Positions 1 through 5,495 are shown, numbered from the stretch's first letter. The stretch: DNA of 5,683 nucleotides from Planctomycetales bacterium (GCA_007122045.1 SKJM01000235.1:1-5683); one strand, 5' to 3'. Program-made: numbers and translations. The notes: a model not told the origin generated them from the sequence alone.

Positions 1-77
1 AGGGTCTCTCGGGCGCCGATCACCACGGGGTTCGATGGTGCTTATCGCCTTCGGCGAAATGCTTTGGCGGAGCGATC

Positions 78-1616
78 TTACGTCCAAAGCTGCCTGTCGA
101 GAATCCGGTAGTTGATCGCCTCGTTCAGGTGCGACGGCTGGATGTCGGCGCTTTCGTCGAGGTCGGCAATGGTGCGGGCGACGCGGAGGATCTTGTCGTG
201 CGCGCGGGCGGAGAGGCCCATCTCGGTCATCGCGGCCTTCAGCAGGTTCATCCCCTCGCGGTCCAGGCGGCAGAACTGGCGGACCTGGCGGTGGGGCATG
301 TCGGCATTGTGCCGGGTGGGGCAGCCCCGGAACCGCTCGGCCTGCCGCCGCCGGGCGCAGGCGACGTACTGCCGCATCTCGGCGCTCGACGTGCCCGGTG
401 TGGTCGAGGAAAGCTCCTGAAACGCCACCGCCGGGGCCTCGATGTGAATGTCGATGCGGTCCAACAGCGGACCGCTGATCCGGCTCATGTACCGCTCGAC
501 CACGGGCGGCGCGCAGTGGCACTCGCGCCGCGGGTCGGTGCGGTAGCCGCACGGGCAGGGGTTCAGCGCCGCGATGAGCATGAAGTTGGCGGGGAAGGTG
601 GTGCTGTTCAGCGCCCGCGAAATCGTCACCGTGCCGTCTTCGAGCGGCTGGCGGAGCACCTCGAGCGTGGTGCGGTTGAACTCGGGCAATTCGTCCAGGA
701 AGAGCACGCCGTTGTGGGCGAGGCTGATTTCGCCGGGGGTGGGCACCGAGCCGCCGCCCACCAGCCCGGCGTTCGAAATGGTATGGTGCGGCGACCGGAA
801 GGGGCGCACCGCCAGCAGCGGCTGGCCGGGGCGCAGCCGGCCCACGGCGCTGTAGATGCGCGTGGTTTCGATCGACTCGCCGGGCACCAGGTCGGGCAGG
901 ATGGTGGAGACGCGTTTGGCCAGCATGGTCTTTCCCGACCCCGGCGGGCCGACCATCAGCAAGTTGTGCCCGCCGGCCGCGGCCACGCACAGCGCCCGCT
1001 TGGCCATCTCCTGGCCTCGCACGTCGGCAAAGTCGACCTCGTACTGGCCCAACTCGCGGAACAGTTCCTCGACCCGGGAGGGGACGGGTTCCAGTTCAAT
1101 TTCGCCGCAGAGGAACCCGACGGCCTGCGCCAGGCTGCTGACGGCAAAGACGCGGATGTTCTCCACGACCGCGGCCTCGGCGGCGCTGTCGGCGGGCACC
1201 AGCAGGCCGGCCACGCGGTCCTGGTCGGCGGCGGCCATGGCCATCGACAGCGCGCCCTTGGCCGGCCGCGTGGTGCCGTCCAGCGCCAGCTCGCCCACGA
1301 CCACGTGCCGGTCGAAGCGGTCGGCGGCGATCTGCCCGCTGGCGGCCAGGATGCCCAAGGCAATCGGCAGGTCGAACGAGGCGGCGTCCTTGGGCAGGTC
1401 GGCCGGGGCCAGGTTAATGACCACGCGGTTTTGCGGAAGCTGGAACCCCGAGTTCACAATCGCCCGCTCGACCCGGTGGGTGCTTTCTTTGACGGCGGCC
1501 TCGGGCAAGCCCACCAGGACGGTCTTGGGCAGCCCGGCGGGCGAGACGTCGACCTCCACCTCGACCGGCAGGGCGTCGATACCCAGCAGCGAGAAGGTTC
1601 GTAGTTTGGCGAGCAT
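78..1616 (-). CDS. comM: ComM/YifB-family AAA+ ATPase (Mg-chelatase-like)
   Basis: A 512-residue cytoplasmic AAA+ ATPase of the YifB/ComM family, near the usual length of about 500. The N-terminal ChlI-like domain (about 20-142) carries the family hallmarks GLPxxAVKES (36-45) and NLAPADLPKD (68-77). The Mg-chelatase-type ATPase core (about 190-395) has Walker A GPPGSGKT at 223-230, Walker B VLFLDE at 304-309, sensor-1 Asn352 and an arginine-finger candidate in LLDRIDI (Arg387). The family's cysteine cluster is present as CPC (354-356) and CHC (366-368). The C-terminal helical domain (about 403-507) contains SARAHDKILRVARTIADL. In Vibrio, ComM is a hexameric helicase that promotes branch migration during natural transformation; the same role here is inferred. 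The frame stays open back to 1946, but the start at 1616 is chosen because MLAKLRTFSLLG matches the family N-terminus and a GGAG lies 7 nt upstream. All catalytic motifs look intact. The Uma2 remnant lies 35 nt upstream on the same strand. Confidence 0.95.
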   Translation of the reverse strand: MLAKLRTFSLLGIDALPVEVEVDVSPAGLPKTVLVGLPEAAVKESTHRVERAIVNSGFQLPQNRVVINLAPADLPKDAASFDLPIALGILAASGQIAADRFDRHVVVGELALDGTTRPAKGALSMAMAAADQDRVAGLLVPADSAAEAAVVENIRVFAVSSLAQAVGFLCGEIELEPVPSRVEELFRELGQYEVDFADVRGQEMAKRALCVAAAGGHNLLMVGPPGSGKTMLAKRVSTILPDLVPGESIETTRIYSAVGRLRPGQPLLAVRPFRSPHHTISNAGLVGGGSVPTPGEISLAHNGVLFLDELPEFNRTTLEVLRQPLEDGTVTISRALNSTTFPANFMLIAALNPCPCGYRTDPRRECHCAPPVVERYMSRISGPLLDRIDIHIEAPAVAFQELSSTTPGTSSAEMRQYVACARRRQAERFRGCPTRHNADMPHRQVRQFCRLDREGMNLLKAAMTEMGLSARAHDKILRVARTIADLDESADIQPSHLNEAINYRILDRQLWT

Positions 1617-1623
1617 CGGGCAA

Positions 1624-1627
1624 CTCC
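1624..1627 (-). promoter_or_regulatory. Shine-Dalgarno site that fixes the comM start
   Basis: On the minus strand GGAG sits 7 nt before the ATG at 1616. It supports this start over the in-frame extension to 1946, whose extra 110 residues have no family resemblance and overlap the Uma2 remnant in another frame. Confidence 0.6.
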
Positions 1628-1651
1628 GCGCGTGGTCGAGAGGGGAGAGGG

Positions 1652-2008
1652 CTACGGCTCCGTTTTCGGGAGTCGTTCGGCCACGGCAAAGACCTCGGTG
1701 ACCCCCACCGAGAAGCCGGGCAACAGGGCCGAAGTGGCCGTTTCGCCCCGCTGAAACCGCCCGTGTGTGCGGTAGGCCGCCCCCTCCAGGGCGAGAGACT
1801 GCGCGATCAACTGGTGGGCGAGCGTCGGCATGGGCAGGACCTCCAGGCTGCCGTGGTCGAACTCGATCAGCCGGTTGGTGCCCAGCGCCAAGTACTGCTC
1901 GGCCGACCAGCTCCCCTGGGGGGGAAACAGATAAGCGATCTCCCACACCGGCTCGCCCAACTGCGAGGCCGGCTCCGGCGGCGCGGCGTGAAAGGCTGGT
2001 TCATGCAT
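1652..2008 (-). pseudogene. Uma2 (DUF820) family protein with the catalytic core deleted
   Basis: A 118-residue in-frame product containing both ends of a Uma2/DUF820 protein but no middle. Residues 18-62 match the family N-terminus as I know it: GEPVWEIAYLFPPQGSWS, then EQYLAL, NRLIEF and LEVLPMPT, followed by HQLIAQ at 65-70. At about 70-74 the sequence jumps straight to the typical C-terminal strand region, AAYRTHGRFQRGETATS, and ends with LLPGFSVGVTEVF. Uma2 proteins are usually about 190-210 residues with a PD-(D/E)xK-like nuclease fold. The segment carrying the EPDV-type and EV-x-S/K active-site motifs, roughly 90 residues, is absent, so nuclease activity is not expected. The frame is preserved across the junction. 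ATG 2008 is preferred over the in-frame GTG at 2116, which lies upstream of the predicted promoter. It is probably co-transcribed with comM. It may be non-functional, or a short expressed relic. Confidence 0.8.
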
Positions 2009-2048
2009 CGTGGAGATTCCCACGGTCCGAGGGCGCAGGACGCCGTTT

Positions 2049-2065
2049 CCCGCACCCTTTGCGGG
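2049..2065 (-). other. Hairpin in the leader of the Uma2-remnant/comM transcript
   Basis: CCCGCA (2049-2054) and TGCGGG (2060-2065) form a perfect 6-bp stem with a 5-nt loop. If the promoter at 2078-2106 is right, it lies within the first 25 nt of the transcript, where it could stabilise the 5' end. No T-tract follows on the minus strand, so it is not a terminator. Confidence 0.35.
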
Positions 2066-2077
2066 GCGGCTCTCCCG

Positions 2078-2106
2078 AGCATAGCAGGCCGAAGGGGGAA
2101 TGTCCA
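2078..2106 (-). promoter_or_regulatory. Sigma70-like promoter for the Uma2-remnant/comM unit
   Basis: On the minus strand TGGACA (2106-2101, 5 of 6 match to TTGACA) is followed after exactly 17 nt by TATGCT (2083-2078, 4 of 6 match to TATAAT). A TG lies one base before the -10 box, making it an extended -10. The predicted start near 2071 gives a leader of about 60 nt to the ATG at 2008. Found by eye only; no transcript data. Confidence 0.5.
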
Positions 2107-2124
2107 GGGCGCGCACCGGAAAGG

Positions 2125-2159
2125 CCCCGGCAGCGAAACCTGCGACTCCGCTGCCGGGG
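2125..2159 (-). terminator. Hairpin terminator after the YTV-repeat gene
   Basis: CCCCGGCAGCG (2125-2135) and CGCTGCCGGGG (2149-2159) form a perfect 11-bp GC-rich stem with a 13-nt loop, starting 58 nt after the stop of the YTV gene. On the minus strand it is followed by CCTTTCC, a short and imperfect T-tract. Its position between two same-strand units favours termination or 3'-end protection. It ends just upstream of the next promoter's -35 box. Confidence 0.6.
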
Positions 2160-2217
2160 TTCGGTGGCTACACGCCGGTAAGCACGAAGGCGGCCGTGCT
2201 CGGCCGGCCCAAGGGGC

Positions 2218-3165
2218 CTATTTGCAGACCCACTGGCACTGCTTCACCGTCTTGGGCACCATCCGGCACACGCGCACCTGCACCTCCCGCTCCACCTCGT
2301 GGGGAACGAGCACGGTGTAGGTGACGGTCTTCTCTTCCGGCTCGCGCTCGTAGGAGGTCAAGGTGAGCGTTTTGACCCGCTCCTCGGGCACCATCACCTT
2401 CCGTCGGACCTCCTTGGTGCGTTCCTCGAGTTCCGTGCGGCACACCTTGACGGTCTTGGTGCGGACTTCCGGTTCATGCTTGAGGACGACGTACTCGTAC
2501 GGCTCCTCGACAACCTCGTGTCGCATGACCGTGACCTCGACCTCCTCCTCGACGAGGTCGGGCACCCAGACTTTGCACACCTGGGTCACCTCGCACACCT
2601 GGCAGGGGTCCACGCACGGCGTGCAGCATCCCAGCTTTCGGGCCCGGCGCGCCATCCGCCGCGCTCGAAACGCCGCGTGCCGCACCACGGGAACCGTTAC
2701 CTCCTGCTCCTCCCAGTGCCCCTGGTCTTTGACGACCGTGCGGGTTTCGGTCACCGGCACGACCCGGCATACTTCGCGGACCCCTTCCTTGACTTCCTTG
2801 CGGGGCACCAGCACCGTGTACTCGACCTCCTTGTCCTCCCACACCGGCACGGCCACGGTATAGGTTACCGTATCCGTTTCGATTTGGGGCACCAGCACCG
2901 TGTACCGCCGCTCCACTTCCCTCTGGACCGGTACGGTTCTCATCACGGTGATGGACTTTTCCCGGGTCTCGGGCCGGTACTCGACGCACTTGACCGTGCG
3001 GGTCTCGAGCACCCACTGCGGCACGTGGACTTCCCGCTCCACGCACACCAACTCGGGTTGGGCCACCTGCACGCAGGGCGCACAACACACTCCGGCGGCC
3101 GAAACAGCCGGCGACACCATCATCACCGTCGCAACGGCTGCCATCCACAACGTCGCTCTCTTCAT
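2218..3165 (-). CDS. Secreted Cys-rich YTV-repeat protein, probable cell-envelope component
   Basis: A 315-residue exported protein. Residues 1-23 form a signal peptide (MKR, a hydrophobic stretch, cleavage likely after VSA). The mature part is almost all alternating V/T/K/E strand-like sequence around repeated YTVxVP motifs: YTVLVP at 88-93, YTVAVP at 102-107, YTVLVP at 116-121 and again at 283-288. Prolines at 65, 79, 93, 107 and 121 fall exactly 14 residues apart. A basic segment (163-177) and a Cys cluster, CC-x2-C-x3-C-x2-C (180-191), separate two repeat halves. There are 16 cysteines in all. This matches the YTV family, known to me from Rhodopirellula-type planctomycetes and linked there to the cell wall; a structural, disulfide-linked envelope role is inferred. 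The start at 3165 has AGGGAGG 8 nt upstream and gives the signal peptide; the open frame up to 3624 lacks both. It is flanked by its own promoter and a terminator hairpin, so it is probably monocistronic. Confidence 0.85.
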   Translation of the reverse strand: MKRATLWMAAVATVMMVSPAVSAAGVCCAPCVQVAQPELVCVEREVHVPQWVLETRTVKCVEYRPETREKSITVMRTVPVQREVERRYTVLVPQIETDTVTYTVAVPVWEDKEVEYTVLVPRKEVKEGVREVCRVVPVTETRTVVKDQGHWEEQEVTVPVVRHAAFRARRMARRARKLGCCTPCVDPCQVCEVTQVCKVWVPDLVEEEVEVTVMRHEVVEEPYEYVVLKHEPEVRTKTVKVCRTELEERTKEVRRKVMVPEERVKTLTLTSYEREPEEKTVTYTVLVPHEVEREVQVRVCRMVPKTVKQCQWVCK

Positions 3166-3173
3166 CGCTGCAA

Positions 3174-3180
3174 CCTCCCT
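3174..3180 (-). promoter_or_regulatory. Strong Shine-Dalgarno site of the YTV-repeat gene
   Basis: AGGGAGG on the minus strand, 8 nt before ATG 3165. It decides the start in favour of the signal-peptide-bearing form and suggests efficient translation, as expected for an abundant envelope protein. Confidence 0.75.
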
Positions 3181-3282
3181 TCCAGAAAAACAGGGTTCCT
3201 CCAATCCTCCGTTCCATTGGCCGAAGTTTGCGCTCCTCGCACGGCTCGGCCGGCCGCGCGCCGGCAACACCACCAACGCATT

Positions 3283-3314
3283 GACAATTATAACGATTGT
3301 CCGGCGCGGAGCAA
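3283..3314 (-). promoter_or_regulatory. Promoter of the YTV-repeat gene with a palindrome over the -10 box
   Basis: On the minus strand a perfect TATAAT (3292-3287) stands out in GC-rich DNA. A weak -35 candidate, TTGCTC (3314-3309), lies 16 nt upstream. The predicted start near 3280 gives a leader of about 115 nt. GACAAT (3283-3288) and ATTGTC (3296-3301) form a perfect 6-bp inverted repeat with a 7-nt spacer that covers the -10 box, which is where a repressor operator would sit. The bound protein, if any, is unknown. Confidence 0.4.
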
Positions 3315-3362
3315 GGGGCGCGCGGAGGAGAAACGCGCGGAAGGGCACGCCTGAGCGTAGCG

Positions 3363-3393
3363 AAAAAAAGCCGGGATCCGGCCGGTTCCCGGC
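3363..3393 (-). terminator. Rho-independent terminator, downstream member of a tandem pair
   Basis: On the minus strand GCCGGGA (3393-3387), a 10-nt loop and TCCCGGC (3376-3370) make a perfect 7-bp stem followed at once by seven T (3369-3363). The loop holds the self-complementary CCGGCCGG. The T-tract is only on the minus side. No intact minus-strand gene lies upstream within the window; the nearest candidate is the gene remnant ending at 3693. It lies about 50-70 nt upstream of the YTV promoter and would insulate it from read-through. Confidence 0.75.
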
Positions 3394-3452
3394 GACACCC
3401 GGCAGAGCTACGCCAGCATGACGCGGTGACGTCGGCACGGCAGTGGCGAAGT

Positions 3453-3487
3453 AAAAAAAATCGGCGCACTTTCCAACCAGTGCGTCC
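3453..3487 (-). terminator. Rho-independent terminator, upstream member of a tandem pair
   Basis: On the minus strand CGCACT (3470-3465 partner 3484-3479) pairs perfectly with AGTGCG around an 8-nt loop. The stem extends by two G-C pairs past a single bulged base (GG 3487-3486 with CC 3464-3463). It is followed by GA and then eight T (3460-3453). Together with the terminator 60 nt further on, this shows that the minus strand is transcribed into this gap. Confidence 0.7.
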
Positions 3488-3602
3488 GCGCAGCCAAGGG
3501 CCATTCTCAGCGAGCCGAACCGCCGCCATGCCGGTTTGCCCACTGCGACAACCGCCATAATACGAGCAAACACCAAGCCGACGGCCTGCGTTGCGAGCCG
3601 GT

Positions 3603-3662
3603 CTGGCGTATGCACGGCGGGCACGCTTTGCCCGACGCCAGCACGCCGATTGCCAGCGTGCT
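3603..3662. repeat. Cluster of stem-loops (extragenic palindromes)
   Basis: Three complementary pairs are packed into 60 bases. CTGGCGT (3603-3609) pairs with ACGCCAG (3635-3641). Inside it CGGGCA (3618-3623) pairs with TGCCCG (3629-3634) around a 5-nt loop. Next to it AGCACGC (3640-3646) pairs with GCGTGCT (3656-3662) around a 9-nt loop. GCCAGC recurs as a direct repeat within the element. It could be a repetitive extragenic palindrome, a folded RNA element or a binding site. Whether it recurs elsewhere in the genome cannot be seen here. Confidence 0.45.
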
Positions 3663-3795
3663 TGTCAACCTAGAGAGTCGTGGGGGCGGCGGTCAATCGG
3701 GCACGTCGAAGTCCCACGTGGTGTGGATGTGGGGCAGGTCGACGCGCTCGACGTATTCGGGGAACCGTCCCCCGTGAACGGTTTCACTGCGCTTT

Positions 3796-3823
3796 GGGCA
3801 CCTCGAAGTGGGGACCTCGAAGT
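3796..3823. repeat. 14-bp tandem duplication, 13 of 14 bases identical
   Basis: GGGCACCTCGAAGT (3796-3809) is followed directly by GGGGACCTCGAAGT (3810-3823), differing at one base. Fourteen is not a multiple of three, so it changes the reading frame of the minus-strand remnant: without one copy the upstream patch would read VVNFEVPKAQ and stop. It abuts the -35 box candidate of the downstream plus-strand gene. Confidence 0.75.
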
Positions 3824-3851
3824 TGACCACGTCCGGCCGATCGGGTAGAGT
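3823..3851 (+). promoter_or_regulatory. Sigma70-like promoter for the beta-propeller gene
   Basis: TTGACC (3823-3828, 5 of 6 match) and TAGAGT (3846-3851, 4 of 6 match) are separated by exactly 17 nt. The predicted start near 3858 gives a leader of about 50 nt to ATG 3911. The ATG at 3884 would also lie inside this transcript but has no Shine-Dalgarno. Confidence 0.4.
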
Positions 3852-3895
3852 GGGCTGAGTGCCCGCCGGTCAAGTGTAGCCCCATGGAACCCTGG

Positions 3896-3901
3896 AAGGA
3901 G
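3896..3901 (+). promoter_or_regulatory. Shine-Dalgarno site that sets the beta-propeller start at 3911
   Basis: AAGGAG (within GGAAGGAG, 3894-3901) lies 9 nt before ATG 3911. The upstream in-frame ATG at 3884 has no such site, and its use would place nine residues (MEPWKELLA) ahead of a good signal peptide. Confidence 0.7.
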
Positions 3902-3910
3902 TTGCTCGCC

Positions 3911-5485
3911 ATGCTACGTTCTTCTGCCGTATTAGCCATTGCCTCTTTGGTGGCAAGCCATTTGGCACCGCCCGCCGTGGCCGATCAGCCACAATGGGGG
4001 GAACGATTCACCCGAAATATGATCTCCCCGGAGACCGACCTGCCGGCCACGTTCGACCCCGGCCGGCGCGACCCCGCCACGGGAGAGATCGTCCTGCCGG
4101 AAGGGTCCGGCGTGCGCTGGGTGGCCCGGCTGGGCAGCCAGGCGTGCGGCTCGCCCATCGTGGCCGGGGGCCGGGTGTTCGTCGGCACCAACAACGGCCA
4201 ACCCCGCGACCCCCGCATCCAGGGCGACCGCAACGTGCTGATGTGCTTCGACGAGCAGACCGGCGAGTTCCTCTGGCAGCTCGCCGTGCCGAAGTTCGAG
4301 GAGGTCCGGTGGGCCGACTGGCGGGGCATCGGGTTCGTCTCGCCGCCCACGGTCGAGGGCGACCGGGCCTACGCCGTCACCGGCGCCTGCCAGGTGGTGG
4401 CCCTCGACGTCCACGGCATGGCCAACGGCAACCAGGGGCCGTTCACCGACGAGGCGCAGTACATCGTGCCGCCCGCCCGGCCGCCGCTGGAACCCACCGA
4501 ACAATGCGGCGACATCATCTGGCTGTACGACATGTACCGGGAACTGGGCGTCGAGCCGCACAACGCCACGAACGGCTCGATCCTGCTCGACGGCAACCTC
4601 CTGTACGTGCCCACTTCCAACGGCGTCGAGTGGACCCATTCCTACGTCGTCAACCCCGACGCGCCGACGCTCATCGTGCTCGACAAGCGCGACGGCAAGC
4701 TCCTTGCCCGCGACGATTTCGGCGTGGGCGCCGACGTGACCCACGGCCAGTGGAGTTCGCCCGCCATGGGAGTGGTGAACGGGCGTAAGCTGGTGTTTTA
4801 CGGCGCCGGCGACGGCTGCCTGTACGCGGCCCGCGCGCTCGACGAGGAACGGCTTCCGGCCGACGGGGCCGAATTGCCCGTGCTGCTGGAAAACGTGTGG
4901 AAGTTCAACGGCGAGCCCCGCGCGCAGACCGAGGACCACGTGCCGCGCGACCATCAGCACGACAGCATCTCGTACCAGGTGACGGCCATGCCGGTCGTTC
5001 ACAACGACCGCGTGTACTGCGTGTTCACCCAGGAGGCCTTCCACAACAAGAAGGAGGGCTGGCTGGTGTGCATCGACGCCACGCAGACGGGCGACATCAC
5101 CCGCACCGGCATCGTGTGGGCGTACGACGGCTTGGGGTCGAGCGTTTCCACGCCCGCCATCGCCGACGGGCTGCTTTACGTGGCCGACTTTTTCGGCCGG
5201 ATGCACTGCCTCGACGCCGAGACGGGCGAGGTCCAATGGGTGCATCCCATCGACCGGCCGGTTTGGGGTTCGCCCCTGGCGGCCGACGGCAAGGTATACT
5301 TGGGTACCGGCCGCGAAACACTTTGGGTGTTCCGCGCCGGCCGGGAACTGGAGGTACTCGAGCGCATCCGCATGCACGACGCCATCCACACCACGCCCAC
5401 CGCCGCCAACGGCACATTGTTCATCGCCACCGGCCGGCACCTGTACGCGGTGGACGGGGTGGATAGGGTGGATAGGGTGGAGTGA
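3911..5485 (+). CDS. Secreted PQQ-like beta-propeller repeat protein
   Basis: A 524-residue exported protein. Residues 1-24 form a signal peptide (MLRSS, a hydrophobic core, cleavage likely after AVA before DQPQW). The rest is a series of PQQ/WD-like blades, each with an (S/T)P-x4-G-x-(V/L)(Y/F)V strand and a DxxTG-x(4)W turn. Examples are SPIVAGGRVFVG (81-92), CFDEQTGEFLW (112-122), IVLDKRDGKLL (255-265), MPVVHNDRVYCV (360-371), STPAIADGLLYVADFFG (413-429) with LDAETGEVQW (434-443), GSPLAADGKVYLG (453-465) and TTPTAANGTLFIA (494-506). About seven or eight blades are likely, enough for a closed propeller. The fold resembles BamB and quinoprotein dehydrogenases, but I see no motif showing PQQ binding or catalysis, so an enzymatic role is not claimed; a binding or scaffold role outside the cytoplasm is the safer inference. 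A His-rich loop, DHVPRDHQHD (342-351), and a tandem-repeat C-terminus are unusual. It is first in a probable operon with the gene starting at 5508. Confidence 0.85.
   Translation: MLRSSAVLAIASLVASHLAPPAVADQPQWGERFTRNMISPETDLPATFDPGRRDPATGEIVLPEGSGVRWVARLGSQACGSPIVAGGRVFVGTNNGQPRDPRIQGDRNVLMCFDEQTGEFLWQLAVPKFEEVRWADWRGIGFVSPPTVEGDRAYAVTGACQVVALDVHGMANGNQGPFTDEAQYIVPPARPPLEPTEQCGDIIWLYDMYRELGVEPHNATNGSILLDGNLLYVPTSNGVEWTHSYVVNPDAPTLIVLDKRDGKLLARDDFGVGADVTHGQWSSPAMGVVNGRKLVFYGAGDGCLYAARALDEERLPADGAELPVLLENVWKFNGEPRAQTEDHVPRDHQHDSISYQVTAMPVVHNDRVYCVFTQEAFHNKKEGWLVCIDATQTGDITRTGIVWAYDGLGSSVSTPAIADGLLYVADFFGRMHCLDAETGEVQWVHPIDRPVWGSPLAADGKVYLGTGRETLWVFRAGRELEVLERIRMHDAIHTTPTAANGTLFIATGRHLYAVDGVDRVDRVE
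5451..5482 (+). repeat. 9-bp tandem repeat forming the C-terminus of the beta-propeller protein
   Basis: TGGACGGGG, TGGATAGGG, TGGATAGGG and the partial unit TGGAG run head to tail up to the stop codon. They encode the tail VDGVDRVDRVE. The unit is a multiple of three, so copy-number change would keep the frame. The last blade strand (HLYAVDG) is complete before it, so the tail is probably dispensable. Confidence 0.8.
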
Positions 5486-5495
5486 CGGTACCCGC

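Larger units (their letters stand above)
3394..3692. other. Intergenic stretch without a supported gene, with structured DNA
   Basis: Apart from the upstream terminator (3453-3487) and the stem-loop cluster (3603-3662) I see no gene on either strand. The frames open here, including a minus-strand extension of the YTV frame, lack the strong third-position G/C bias of the neighbouring genes and any recognisable motif. A TATTAT at 3562-3557 on the minus strand could be a -10 box, but no -35 box matches at 15-18 nt. Confidence 0.5.
3693..3869 (-). pseudogene. Remnant 3' end of an unidentified minus-strand gene
   Basis: An open minus-strand frame of 58 codons ending in TGA at 3695-3693. It has no credible start: an in-frame GTG at 3830 lacks a Shine-Dalgarno, and a stop lies just upstream at 3872-3870. 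The last 25 or so codons read like a real protein end, containing VERVDLPHIHTTWDFDVPD. Nearly every codon ends in G or C, like the intact genes here and unlike the rest of this gap. A second protein-like patch, RPDVVNFEVP, lies upstream, separated by a 14-bp tandem duplication that shifts frame. I do not recognise the family. It may be the tail of a gene whose 5' part was deleted. The plus-strand frame over the same bases is taken to be its shadow. Confidence 0.45.

Noticed and set aside
45..57. Small hairpin TCGCC-TTC-GGCGA after comM as a terminator
   Set aside because: Only a 5-bp stem with a 3-nt loop and no T-tract on the minus strand.
1..111. Plus-strand frame open from the left edge, possible end of an incoming gene
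   Set aside because: It would overlap the 3' end of comM. Its short translation (including APITTGFDGAYRL) suggests nothing I recognise, and the evidence is too thin to call.
129..1604. Very long plus-strand open frame opposite comM
   Set aside because: Its Gly/His/Ala/Arg-rich translation is typical of the antisense of a GC-rich gene. It has no motifs, while the opposite strand encodes a complete AAA+ protein.
1617..1946. N-terminal extension of the comM frame back to 1946
   Set aside because: The extra 110 residues have no family match and lie antisense-free but out of frame over the Uma2 remnant on the same strand. The family N-terminus and a Shine-Dalgarno both place the start at 1616.
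3201..3220. Weak hairpin CCAAT/ATTGG in the YTV leader as an attenuator
   Set aside because: A 5-bp AT-rich stem with a 10-nt loop, and the T5 run lies about ten bases further on. Too weak to support regulation.
2474..3529. Second long minus-strand frame overlapping the YTV gene
   Set aside because: A Gly/Arg-rich out-of-frame reading of the YTV gene with no motif. Its openness follows from high GC content.
3166..3624. Upstream extension of the YTV frame
   Set aside because: It runs through the terminators and promoter, lacks a signal peptide and lacks the codon bias of the gene. The start at 3165 has a strong ribosome site and a signal peptide.
3663..3668. Perfect TTGACA on the minus strand as a -35 box
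   Set aside because: At 17 nt spacing the -10 position reads CGTGCT, inside a GC-rich stem-loop, so no promoter is supported.
3591..3848. 85-codon plus-strand frame in the gap
   Set aside because: Arg-rich, no ribosome site, crosses the stem-loop cluster and lies antisense to a better coding signal on the minus strand.
5451..5480. G-quadruplex at the 9-bp repeat
   Set aside because: Only three runs of three or more G are present. A fourth is lacking, so the standard pattern is not met.
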